From Streptomyces sp. NBC_01445 (GTDB lineage Bacteria > Actinomycetota > Actinomycetes > Streptomycetales > Streptomycetaceae): a stretch of DNA of 64,000 nt. Of the stretch, positions 1 to 7,599 are shown one piece after another (positions within the stretch are counted from its first letter, which is position 1; each line of letters opens with the position of its first letter). The DNA is taken from contig NZ_CP109485.1 in NCBI RefSeq assembly GCF_035918235.1, forward strand, positions 3,782,001-3,846,000, written 5' to 3'. The notes under the pieces are model-generated. The model was not told the DNA's origin. It saw only the letters and a program-made list of their open reading frames with translations, and made no database searches. The position numbers and the translations under genes are program-made.

Positions 1-243
1 GACACCCGCCGCCTCGCCGACTGCTTCCCGGCCGTCGACTACTTCGAGAACTCCGGGCTGCCCTTCGTCGTCGCCCTCAACGGCTTCGAGGGTCACCAGC
101 CCTACACGCCCGACGAGGTGCGCGAGGCGCTGCAGATCGGACCGGACACCCCGATCATCACCACGGACGCCCGACACCGTGCGGATGCAAAGAGTGGCCT
201 GATCACGCTGGTCGAGCACGCGCTGATGGCCCGCCTGAAGTAG
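1..243 (+). CDS. cvnD: CvnD-type Ras-like GTPase, 3' end only
   Basis: This is the C-terminal 80 codons of a conservon ATP/GTP-binding protein; the 5' part lies outside the window. The visible residues include the ALNGF element that stands where small GTPases have the guanine-specificity motif, and the frame ends in a TAG stop. Over this length the protein is nearly identical to the complete CvnD at 4936-5517, and the first 89 bases are an exact copy of 5275-5363. CvnD proteins are small membrane-associated GTPases that work with the CvnA kinase, CvnB roadblock and CvnC proteins. Its position directly before a second conservon shows that two conservons lie in tandem. Product assignment is firm; which copy number it corresponds to is not determined here. 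Confidence 0.93.
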   Translation, partial: DTRRLADCFPAVDYFENSGLPFVVALNGFEGHQPYTPDEVREALQIGPDTPIITTDARHRADAKSGLITLVEHALMARLK

Positions 244-306
244 TTCTGCCGCCGAAAATCCGGCCACCAAGTAGCTAGATCCATACGGCAGTTGTCGTAG
301 TGCGCC

Positions 307-343
307 CGGAGGCCGCTGTGTCCTTTGACACGGTCGGCCTCCG
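307..343 (+). terminator. Long hairpin downstream of the first cvnD
   Basis: CGGAGGCCG (307-315) pairs with CGGCCTCCG (335-343), and the stem continues inward as GTGTC/GACAC around a CTTT loop. It lies 64 bases after the upstream cvnD stop and 77 bases before a second hairpin, so the two may act as tandem terminators. It lacks a U-tract. Confidence 0.5.
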
Positions 344-419
344 TGTTCATAACGTTTCGACAGAGAATTCAGGTGCCGCCGACACAGGTCGCGCACACCC
401 GGTTCCACTGCGCGCACAA

Positions 420-450
420 GAGCCCCGCCTTTTGGCGGGGCTCGCTCTTT
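420..450 (+). terminator. Rho-independent-like terminator between the conservons
   Basis: A perfect 10-bp stem (GAGCCCCGCC, TTTT loop, GGCGGGGCTC) is followed by GCTCTTT. It separates the upstream conservon from the downstream one. The rest of 244-610 is non-coding and should hold the promoter of the next cvnA; I could not pick out convincing -35/-10 boxes in it. Confidence 0.75.
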
Positions 451-610
451 ATGACCGTTTTATCTGGGGCATGGGTCACTCGGAGGTTCCGGTTCCCAGT
501 GTTTGGAAGAGAACCGCCTGACGTGCTGGAATGCGCTGAACTGCCCAGTAGGTAAGGGCCTGGAGACAGCGGCACAGCGTAGGTGCCGACGCCGAGAGGT
601 TGTTGGTCGA

Positions 611-3600
611 GTGAGGCGAAGCAAGAACAGTCCCGAGCCGTCGTCGGCGCGGGGCAACTTCACCCCGCCGCCGCGTGCAGCGGCGCCGGCCGCGCATGTG
701 CCACGGGCCGAGGAGCCCCCGGCGCCGTCCGGCGGCCGGATGTCGCCGCGCAACTGGCGCGTGCCCACCAAGCTGAACGCGATCCTGCTCATACCCGTAC
801 TCGTGGGTCTGATCATGGGTGGCTTCCAGGTCAAGGGCTCGATCGACACCTGGAACGAGGCCGAGGACGCGGAGAACACCGCGCGTCTGGTGCAGGCGTC
901 CCTGACGTACGCCAACAGCCTGATCGAGGAGCGCGACATCTCCGCGGCTCCTCTCCTGCTGGGCAAGAAGAACGACCCGGCGGTCGTCAAGGCCCGCGAG
1001 ACGACGAACGAGGCCGCCGACGCCTTCGACGCCGCCGCGAAGAACATGCCGGCCAAGGAAGGCCTGGAGCGCCGCCTCACGCAGTTCCGGCAGGTCGAGC
1101 CCGGCCTGGAGAAGCTGCGGGCCGACGCGTACACGAGCAAGCTCCCCGCCGTGCAGACCGAAGAGCACTACGTCGGGATCCAGCACCCGCTGATGGAGTT
1201 CGCCAACGAGCTCGGCCTCGGCACCGGAAACATCACGAGCTACGGCCGCACGGTCTACGCGATCTCGCTCTCCAAGGCCGCGCTCTCGCTGGAGCGGTCC
1301 ATCGGCATGCACCTGCTGGTCAAGCCGGGCCCGACCGCCGAGACCTTCGGCAAGCAGAAGATCGCGCTCTCCTCCTACGCGTACCTCGAGGGCATCGCCG
1401 TCGAGGAGTACAAGGGCGGCGGCACGCAGGCCGACGTCGACAAGCTCGACGCCGCCAAGAAGCAGCTGGCGATCGACGGCGAGAAGCAGGCCAAGCAGGC
1501 CGCCGCCGAAGCGAAGGCGAAGGGCCAGCCGTTCGTCGCGCCGCCGAGCGACCCCACTGAGATGGTGGCCTACATCTCGACGCTGCCCACCACGCAGCCG
1601 AGCGCCCGCCTCGCCATCGCGCAGAAGGGCGTCACCAAGGAGAGCTGGTGGGCGGTCAACACCGCCAAGTTCAACGCGTACCGCACCATCGAGTCCGACC
1701 TCGCCGACAAGGCGGTGAACGAGGCCGCCGGCATCGCCGACGACGCCAAGCAGTCCACGTTCGTCACCGGTGCGGTCGTCCTGGTCGCCCTGCTCGCCGC
1801 GTTCGCGCTGGCCGGGATGATGGCGCGCCAGATGAGCCGCTCGATGCGCCGACTGCGCACCGCCGCCTTCGACGTCGCCGAGCAGCGCCTGCCGATGCTC
1901 GTCGACCAGCTCTCGCGCACCGACCCGGGCCGTGTCGACACCCGTGTGCAGCCCATCCCGATCAACTCCACGGACGAGATCGGCGAGGTCGCCCGCGCCT
2001 TCGACCAGGTGCACCGCGAGGCCGTCCGCCTCGCCGCGGAGCAGGCCCTGCTCCGCGGCAACATCAACGCGATCTTCACCAACCTGTCGCGCCGCAACCA
2101 GTCCCTGATCGAGGGCCAGCTGACCCTCATCACGGACCTGGAGAACAACGAGGCCGAGCCGGACCAGCTGGAGAACCTCTTCCGCCTGGACCACCTCGCG
2201 ACCCGTATGCGCCGCAACGGCGAGAACCTCCTGGTCCTCGCCGGCGAGGAGCCGGGCCGCCGCTGGGACCAGCCGGTCCCGCTGGTCGACGTCCTGCGCG
2301 CCGCCTCCTCCGAGGTGGAGCAGTACGAGCGCATCGAGCTGTCGGGTGTGCCGGAGGCCGAGATCCACGGCCGTTCGGTGACCGACCTCGTGCACCTGCT
2401 CGCCGAGCTCCTGGAGAACGCCACCACGTTCTCCTCGCCACAGACCAAGGTCCGCGTCACCGCGACCCGTCTCCCCGACGGCCGCGTCATGGTCGAGATC
2501 CACGACAAGGGCATCGGCCTCACCGCCGAGGACTTCGCGGACATCAACCACAAGCTGGCCAACCCGCCGACGGTGGACGCCGCGATCTCGCAGCGCATGG
2601 GCCTGTTCGTGGTCGGCCGCCTGTCCGACCGGCACGGCATCCGCGTCCAGCTGCGCCCCTCGGGCGAGCAGGCCGGCACGACGTCGCTCGTCATGCTGCC
2701 CGACGTCATCACCCACGGTGGCAGCGGCGAGCACCTCCCCGAGTCCGAGTTCACCGTCTCGTCGATGATCCCGTCGCAGTCGGCGTACGAGCCGACCCCG
2801 CTGCGCACCGCCGCGGAGCTCGGCTTCGACGACAGCCGCTACGGCGAGGTCCCCGACGACCTGCACGACCTGGACCCGGTCGGCCGCTCGCTGATGCGCG
2901 AGGAGCGCCGCGCGGCCCTGGAGGCCCAGGCGCACACCGGTGACGACCGCCCCCTGTTCCGCGACGAGATCACAGCGGCGCAAGGGCAGGACCCGTACGA
3001 GCAGCAGCAGACCACTTATGCTCCCGCGCAGCCCGCGTACGACGAGCAGCCGCAGCAGACGTACGAGGACCCCTCGTCCGTCTACGCGCAGGGCCAGCAG
3101 ACGTACGACGAGCAGCCGCAGAACGGCTCCTACAACGACTCGTTCTTCGCGCCGCAGGACGGCTACGCGTCCCAGGACGCTTATACGGAACCCGTCCGGG
3201 AGACGTACTCGGCCTTCGGTGAATCGCCGCTGCGCGGCTCGCAGCAGGGCGGCTGGCAGGCGCAGGACGGCTATCAGGAGTCCTACCGGTCCGAGCACAA
3301 CGCTCAAGCGGAATCTGCGCAGCGCGCTGACGCCGGTCAGCAGGAGCGCGTAGGCTTCGACCCGCACAGTCCCGCGGCGCCGGCCGGGCCCACCCCGTCC
3401 GCCGCGCGTTCGCTCACCGACTCCGGTCTTCCGATGCGCGGTTCGGGCGGGCAGCAGCGCCAGGCCCCGGCGGCGACGCCGGCGCCCGACCGTGGCGACA
3501 ACACCACCCAGGACAACGGCAGCGGCGACGGCAGCGGCCCCGACGACTGGCGTTCGTCCAACGACGAGCGCTGGGTCCGTGCGGAGCAGCTCCGGAAGCC

Positions 3601-3847
3601 CAAGGCGGGCGGAGTCACCTCCTCCGGTCTGCCGCGCCGGGTGCCCAAGGCCAACCTGGTCGAGGGCACGGCGGAATCGACCCCGCAGGGCGGCCCCCAG
3701 GTCTCCCGCGCGCCTGAGGACGTCAGGGGCAGGCTGAGCAACCTGCGCCGTGGCGTGCAGCGGGGACGCGAAGCAGGAAGTGACACGAACGGCCAGGCCA
3801 CGAATCAGCACAGTGGTCCTGACAGCACCTACAACCAGGAGCGTTAG
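611..3847 (+). CDS. cvnA: CvnA-type nitrate/nitrite-sensing histidine kinase
   Basis: Sensor kinase of a conservon, about 1078 residues. A membrane segment near residues 55-75 is followed by an extracytoplasmic nitrate/nitrite-sensing-like domain, a second membrane segment near 381-405, a HAMP region, and a kinase core with LDHLATRMRR, an N-box (LLAELLENAT, about residue 600) and a DKGIGL G-box near 630. The last third is low complexity, rich in Gln, Tyr, Pro and Ser and probably disordered. I chose GTG at 611 over ATG at 503: GAGAGG lies 11 bases before it, and the resulting N-terminus (VRRSKNSPEPSS) fits what I remember of CvnA proteins. The stop lies 1 base before the cvnB start. No classical response regulator is present, as usual for conservons. 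Confidence 0.92.
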   Translation: MRRSKNSPEPSSARGNFTPPPRAAAPAAHVPRAEEPPAPSGGRMSPRNWRVPTKLNAILLIPVLVGLIMGGFQVKGSIDTWNEAEDAENTARLVQASLTYANSLIEERDISAAPLLLGKKNDPAVVKARETTNEAADAFDAAAKNMPAKEGLERRLTQFRQVEPGLEKLRADAYTSKLPAVQTEEHYVGIQHPLMEFANELGLGTGNITSYGRTVYAISLSKAALSLERSIGMHLLVKPGPTAETFGKQKIALSSYAYLEGIAVEEYKGGGTQADVDKLDAAKKQLAIDGEKQAKQAAAEAKAKGQPFVAPPSDPTEMVAYISTLPTTQPSARLAIAQKGVTKESWWAVNTAKFNAYRTIESDLADKAVNEAAGIADDAKQSTFVTGAVVLVALLAAFALAGMMARQMSRSMRRLRTAAFDVAEQRLPMLVDQLSRTDPGRVDTRVQPIPINSTDEIGEVARAFDQVHREAVRLAAEQALLRGNINAIFTNLSRRNQSLIEGQLTLITDLENNEAEPDQLENLFRLDHLATRMRRNGENLLVLAGEEPGRRWDQPVPLVDVLRAASSEVEQYERIELSGVPEAEIHGRSVTDLVHLLAELLENATTFSSPQTKVRVTATRLPDGRVMVEIHDKGIGLTAEDFADINHKLANPPTVDAAISQRMGLFVVGRLSDRHGIRVQLRPSGEQAGTTSLVMLPDVITHGGSGEHLPESEFTVSSMIPSQSAYEPTPLRTAAELGFDDSRYGEVPDDLHDLDPVGRSLMREERRAALEAQAHTGDDRPLFRDEITAAQGQDPYEQQQTTYAPAQPAYDEQPQQTYEDPSSVYAQGQQTYDEQPQNGSYNDSFFAPQDGYASQDAYTEPVRETYSAFGESPLRGSQQGGWQAQDGYQESYRSEHNAQAESAQRADAGQQERVGFDPHSPAAPAGPTPSAARSLTDSGLPMRGSGGQQRQAPAATPAPDRGDNTTQDNGSGDGSGPDDWRSSNDERWVRAEQLRKPKAGGVTSSGLPRRVPKANLVEGTAESTPQGGPQVSRAPEDVRGRLSNLRRGVQRGREAGSDTNGQATNQHSGPDSTYNQER

Positions 3848-3848
3848 T

Positions 3849-4271
3849 GTGAGCCCGATGAGCCAGGCGGCACAGAACCTGAACTGGTTGATCACCAACT
3901 TCGTGGACAACACCCCTGGGGTGTCCCACACGGTGGTGGTCTCCGCCGACGGACTCCTTCTGGCGATGTCCGAAGGGTTCCCCCGTGACCGTGCCGACCA
4001 GCTGGCGGCCGTCGCGTCGGGACTTACCTCGCTGACCGCGGGCGCGTCCCGCATCTTCGAGGGCGGCAGCGTGAACCAGACAGTTGTGGAGATGGAGCGA
4101 GGATTCCTCTTCCTTATGTCCATCTCCGACGGTTCTTCCCTCGCCGTCCTCGCACACCCGGAGGCGGACATTGGCCTCGTCGGGTACGAGATGGCACTTC
4201 TTGTCGACCGCGCGGGGACGGTTCTCACTCCCGACCTGCGGGCCGAGCTTCAGGGGAGCCTTCTCAACTGA
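3849..4271 (+). CDS. cvnB: CvnB-type roadblock/LC7 domain protein
   Basis: A 140-residue single-domain roadblock/LC7 protein (core AQNLNWLITNFVDNTPGVSH), related to MglB-type regulators of small GTPases. In conservons it is thought to couple the CvnA kinase to the CvnD GTPase at the membrane. GTG at 3849 is preferred because AGGAG (3837-3841) sits 7 bases upstream; an ATG at 3858 is the alternative. The gene begins 1 base after the cvnA stop, which suggests coupled translation. Confidence 0.92.
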   Translation: MSPMSQAAQNLNWLITNFVDNTPGVSHTVVVSADGLLLAMSEGFPRDRADQLAAVASGLTSLTAGASRIFEGGSVNQTVVEMERGFLFLMSISDGSSLAVLAHPEADIGLVGYEMALLVDRAGTVLTPDLRAELQGSLLN

Positions 4272-4364
4272 CAGACAGACGGTGCGATTTCGCGTTCCGT
4301 AGCCGTAAGGTTTCGGGACGCGGCTCCACGGTGATGGTGCCCGGCACAGTTGGAGGAGGAAAGC

Positions 4365-4955
4365 GTGGCTGGTTCTGCAACACCCCCGAGCGGTTCATCG
4401 GCGAACTGGTCCTACGGGCCTGGCCAGGGTCAGGGGCAGGGTGACGCGCCGAACCGGTACAACTTCCCCTCCGCGCCGAGCCACCGGCGACAGCCGTACG
4501 CGCCCCCGCACCCGCCGCAGCCGCGGCAGCCGGGGCCGTACGACCAGCCGTCGGCACCGCGCATCCAGCCCGTGCAGCCGCAGCGGCGCCCCGACAGCCC
4601 CGCACCGGCCGCCAACAATCCCCTGGTGCGTCCCTACGCCATGACGGGTGGCCGCACCAGGCCGCGCTACCAGCTCGCCATCGAGGCGCTGGTGCACACC
4701 ACCGCGCAGCCGCACCAGTTGCAGGGCCAGTTGCCCGAGCACCAGCGGATCTGCACCCTCTGCCGAGAGATCAAGTCAGTGGCCGAAGTCTCGGCCCTGC
4801 TCAGCATCCCTCTCGGCGTGGCCAGGATTCTCGTCGCCGACTTGGCGGAGGCGGGCCTGGTCGCCATTCATCAGCCCGGCGGCGAAGAGAACGCCGGCGG
4901 CCAGCCAGACGTGACTTTGCTCGAAAGGGTGCTCAGTGGACTTCGCAAGCTCTAG
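4365..4955 (+). CDS. cvnC: CvnC-type DUF742 protein
   Basis: A 196-residue protein. The first ~95 residues are rich in Gly, Gln and Pro and probably disordered. The DUF742 domain starts at about residue 90 (LVRPYAMTGGRTRP) and has a winged-helix-like character (EVSALLSIPLGVARILVADLA is near the end). The GTG start has an excellent GGAGGAGG site 5 bases upstream (4352-4359). The reading frame overlaps cvnD by 20 bases, so cvnC and cvnD are translationally coupled. Its biochemical role in conservons is not settled. Confidence 0.92.
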   Translation: MAGSATPPSGSSANWSYGPGQGQGQGDAPNRYNFPSAPSHRRQPYAPPHPPQPRQPGPYDQPSAPRIQPVQPQRRPDSPAPAANNPLVRPYAMTGGRTRPRYQLAIEALVHTTAQPHQLQGQLPEHQRICTLCREIKSVAEVSALLSIPLGVARILVADLAEAGLVAIHQPGGEENAGGQPDVTLLERVLSGLRKL

Positions 4956-5517
4956 CGGAGGGCCTTCCCGCTCCACCACGTCCGCGAAGATCGTGGTGGC
5001 GGGCGGCTTCGGCGTCGGCAAGACGACCTTCGTGGGCGCCGTCTCGGAGATCAACCCTCTGCGCACCGAGGCCGTCATGACGTCCGCGTCCGCGGGCATC
5101 GACGACCTCACCCACACCGGGGACAAGACCACCACCACGGTGGCAATGGACTTCGGCCGCATCACGCTCGACCAGGACCTGATCCTGTACCTCTTCGGTA
5201 CACCCGGTCAGGACCGCTTCTGGTTCATGTGGGACGACCTCGTCCGCGGCGCGATCGGCGCGATCGTCCTCGTCGACACCCGCCGCCTCGCCGACTGCTT
5301 CCCGGCCGTCGACTACTTCGAGAACTCCGGGCTGCCCTTCGTCGTCGCCCTCAACGGCTTCGACGGTAGCCAGCCGTACCAGCCGGACGAGGTCCGTGAG
5401 GCGCTGCAGATCGGACCGGACACCCCGATCATCACGACCGACGCCCGGCACCGTGCGGACGCGAAGTCGGCGCTCATCACGCTCGTGGAGCACGCGCTGA
5501 TGGCCCGCCTCCGGTAG
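4936..5517 (+). CDS. cvnD: CvnD-type Ras-like GTPase
   Basis: A 193-residue small GTPase-like protein. The P-loop is GGFGVGKTTF near residues 18-27, the switch-II element is FGTPGQDRF, and ALNGFDG stands where NKxD is normally found. GTG at 4936 lies inside the end of cvnC. The gene closes the conservon and is followed by a strong terminator. The stretch 5275-5363 matches the upstream cvnD fragment (1-89) base for base, beyond what protein conservation requires. Confidence 0.94.
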   Translation: MDFASSSGGPSRSTTSAKIVVAGGFGVGKTTFVGAVSEINPLRTEAVMTSASAGIDDLTHTGDKTTTTVAMDFGRITLDQDLILYLFGTPGQDRFWFMWDDLVRGAIGAIVLVDTRRLADCFPAVDYFENSGLPFVVALNGFDGSQPYQPDEVREALQIGPDTPIITTDARHRADAKSALITLVEHALMARLR

Positions 5518-5543
5518 CCTCCGGCGCCTCCAGGCATGGAAAT

Positions 5544-5577
5544 GCCCCCGGGACCCTTTGGGTCACCGGGGGCTTTT
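5544..5577 (+). terminator. Terminator after the conservon
   Basis: GCCCCCGG plus GACCC pairs with GGGTC and CCGGGGGC around a TTT loop, with one bulged A, and TTTT follows. It ends the cvnA-D operon 27 bases after the cvnD stop. Confidence 0.85.
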
Positions 5578-5586
5578 CGCGCTGTG

Positions 5587-5612
5587 GGCCCGTCCTGAGA
5601 GGCGGACGGGCC
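5587..5612 (-). terminator. Hairpin downstream of accE
   Basis: GGCCCGTCC (5587-5595) and GGACGGGCC (5604-5612) form a 9-bp stem just past the accE stop. It has no U-run on the minus strand, so termination strength is uncertain. Confidence 0.5.
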
Positions 5613-5626
5613 GTATGCCCGTCGGC

Positions 5627-5821
5627 CTAGCCCTGCCAGCTGTGCGGGGCGCGGAAGCCGTGCTGGCGCTCCAGGCGGCGCCAGCCGGCCTTGTCGCGGC
5701 CGCGCAGGGCGGGGCTGTCGGTCGATGCGGCGGCGGCGCGGGCCAGCAGGATCGCGGTCAGGGCCGCGACCTCCTCGGGCTCGGCGTGGCCCTTCTCAAC
5801 GCGGATGTCGTGTGCAGACAT
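5627..5821 (-). CDS. accE: Acyl-CoA carboxylase epsilon subunit
   Basis: A 64-residue protein with the features of the small actinobacterial epsilon subunit: a short N-terminal segment, a helix rich in Ala and Glu (EPEEVAALTAILLARAAAA) and a Trp-rich tail (GWRRLERQ). The epsilon subunit stabilises and activates the biotin-dependent acyl-CoA carboxylase made of a biotinylated alpha chain and the beta chain. It lies 22 bases after accB in the same direction, with AAGGAG 8 bases before the ATG. The alpha subunit is not in the window. Together they supply malonyl-CoA or methylmalonyl-CoA for fatty acid and polyketide synthesis. Confidence 0.88.
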   Translation of the reverse strand: MSAHDIRVEKGHAEPEEVAALTAILLARAAAASTDSPALRGRDKAGWRRLERQHGFRAPHSWQG

Positions 5822-5843
5822 GTGCAGTGATCTCCTTGTGGGG

Positions 5844-7445
5844 TTACTGCGGGGGGTTGCCGTGCTTGCGCGAAGGCAGGTCGGCGTGCTTCGTGCGGAG
5901 CATCGCGAGGGAGCGGATGAGCACCTCGCGGGTCTCGGCGGGGTCGATGACGTCGTCGACCAGGCCCCGCTCGGCCGCGTAGTACGGGTGCATGAGCTCG
6001 GCCTTGTACTCCTTGACCATGCGGGTGCGCATGGCCTCGGGGTCCTCGGCCTCGGCGATCTGACGGCGGAAGATGACGTTGGCGGCGCCCTCGGCGCCCA
6101 TCACGGCGATCTCGTTGGTGGGCCAGGCGTAGGTGAGGTCGGCACCGATCGACTGCGAGTCCATGACGATGTAGGCACCTCCGTACGCCTTGCGCAGGAT
6201 GAGGGAGATCCGGGGCACGGTGGCGTTGCAGTACGCGTACAGGAGCTTGGCGCCGTGCCGGATGATCCCGCCGTGCTCCTGGTCGACACCGGGCAGGAAC
6301 CCGGGAACGTCGAGCAGAGTCACGATCGGGATGTTGAAAGCGTCGCACATCTGGACGAAGCGGGCAGCTTTTTCACTGGCCTCGATGTCCAGGACGCCCG
6401 CGAGGGACGAGGGCTGGTTGGCGACGATGCCGACGACCTGGCCGTCCAGGCGGGCCAGCGCGCAGATGATGTTGCGGGCCCAGCGCTCGTGGATCTCGAG
6501 GTAGTCGCCGTCGTCGACGAGCTCCTCGATGACCTTGGCCATGTCGTACGGGCGGTTGCCGTCCGCCGGGACCAGGTCCAGCAGGACTTCCGAGCGGCGC
6601 TCGGCGGGGTCCTCGGAGGCCACGGTCGGCGGGTTCTCGCGGTTGTTGGAGGGGAGCATCGAGACGAGGTAGCGGACCTCGGCGATGCAGGTCTCCTCGT
6701 CGTCGTACGCGAAGTGGCACACGCCCGAGGTCTCGGCGTGCACGTCCGCACCGCCCAGGCCGTTCTGGGTGATCTCCTCGCCGGTGACCGCCTTGACGAC
6801 GTCCGGTCCGGTGATGAACATCTGCGAGGTCTCACGGACCATGAACACGAAGTCGGTCAGGGCCGGACTGTAGGCCGCGCCGCCCGCGCACGGGCCGAGC
6901 ATCACGCTGATCTGCGGGATGACCCCGGACGCCTTGGTGTTGCGCTGGAAGATGCCGCCGTAACCGGCGAGAGCGGAGACACCCTCCTGGATACGGGCAC
7001 CCGCGCCGTCGTTGAGGGAGACCAGCGGGGCACCGGCCGCGATGGCCATGTCCATGATCTTGTGGATCTTGGTGGCGTGGGCCTCGCCCAGTGCGCCGCC
7101 GAAGATACGGAAGTCGTGCGCGTAGACGAAGACCGTGCGGCCCTCGACCGTGCCCCAGCCGGTGATGACACCATCGGTGTAGGGCTTCTTGGCCTCCAGG
7201 CCAAAACCCGTCGCCCGGTGCCGGCGCAGCTGCTCGACCTCGTTGAACGATCCCGCGTCGAGCAGCAGCTCGATCCGCTCACGCGCGGTCAGCTTGCCCT
7301 TCGCGTGCTGGGCCTCGGTCGCCTTGTCACTGGGCCCGCGCAACGCCTGCTCACGAATCGCGTGCAACTCGGCCACGCGTCCACGCGCGTCGGTGGGCTC
7401 ATCCCCGGGGGAACCGGCTGAGGCGGTGTCGTCCAAAACGGTCAT
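5844..7445 (-). CDS. accB: Acyl-CoA carboxylase beta (carboxyltransferase) subunit
   Basis: A 533-residue biotin-dependent carboxyltransferase. The two crotonase-fold halves are recognisable: an N-half with GAGARIQEGVSALAGYG and a C-half with LDVPGFLPGVDQEHGGIIRHGAKLL and GGAYIVM. It moves CO2 from carboxybiotin to acetyl- or propionyl-CoA in the cytoplasm. The neighbour accE supports the acyl-CoA carboxylase role rather than pyruvate or oxaloacetate decarboxylation. The start MTVLDD lies at 7445, and GTAAGGT sits a few bases upstream. The symbol follows S. coelicolor usage; pccB-type specificity cannot be excluded. Confidence 0.92.
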   Translation of the reverse strand: MTVLDDTASAGSPGDEPTDARGRVAELHAIREQALRGPSDKATEAQHAKGKLTARERIELLLDAGSFNEVEQLRRHRATGFGLEAKKPYTDGVITGWGTVEGRTVFVYAHDFRIFGGALGEAHATKIHKIMDMAIAAGAPLVSLNDGAGARIQEGVSALAGYGGIFQRNTKASGVIPQISVMLGPCAGGAAYSPALTDFVFMVRETSQMFITGPDVVKAVTGEEITQNGLGGADVHAETSGVCHFAYDDEETCIAEVRYLVSMLPSNNRENPPTVASEDPAERRSEVLLDLVPADGNRPYDMAKVIEELVDDGDYLEIHERWARNIICALARLDGQVVGIVANQPSSLAGVLDIEASEKAARFVQMCDAFNIPIVTLLDVPGFLPGVDQEHGGIIRHGAKLLYAYCNATVPRISLILRKAYGGAYIVMDSQSIGADLTYAWPTNEIAVMGAEGAANVIFRRQIAEAEDPEAMRTRMVKEYKAELMHPYYAAERGLVDDVIDPAETREVLIRSLAMLRTKHADLPSRKHGNPPQ

Positions 7446-7472
7446 GTAGCGACCTTACGAAGGCGACCAAGC

Positions 7473-7512
7473 AAAACGGGCCGTCGACTCCGTACAGTCT
7501 CCGGCCCGTTTT
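7473..7512 (-). terminator. Terminator after the PL8 lyase gene
   Basis: An 11-bp inverted repeat (AAAACGGGCCG at 7473-7483 and its complement at 7502-7512) places four U residues at the 3' side of the stem on the minus strand. It lies between the lyase stop and the accB start. The rest of 7446-7599 is non-coding and should carry the accB promoter. Confidence 0.65.
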
Positions 7513-7599
7513 CCTGGTACCCCCGAACAGAACGCCATCGCCATGCAGGCGAAGTGACTGCTCAGGGCCCTGCTGTCTTGTAGGGGTCACACAAATGGC

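Noticed and set aside
476..4228. Very long open frame on the minus strand across cvnA and cvnB
   Set aside because: It is the antisense shadow of GC-rich codon bias. The plus-strand frames have recognised domains and ribosome sites; the antisense protein is Arg/Ala/Gly-rich without any motif. The same holds for the long antisense frames opposite GH101, GH3, cimA, serA and ilvB.
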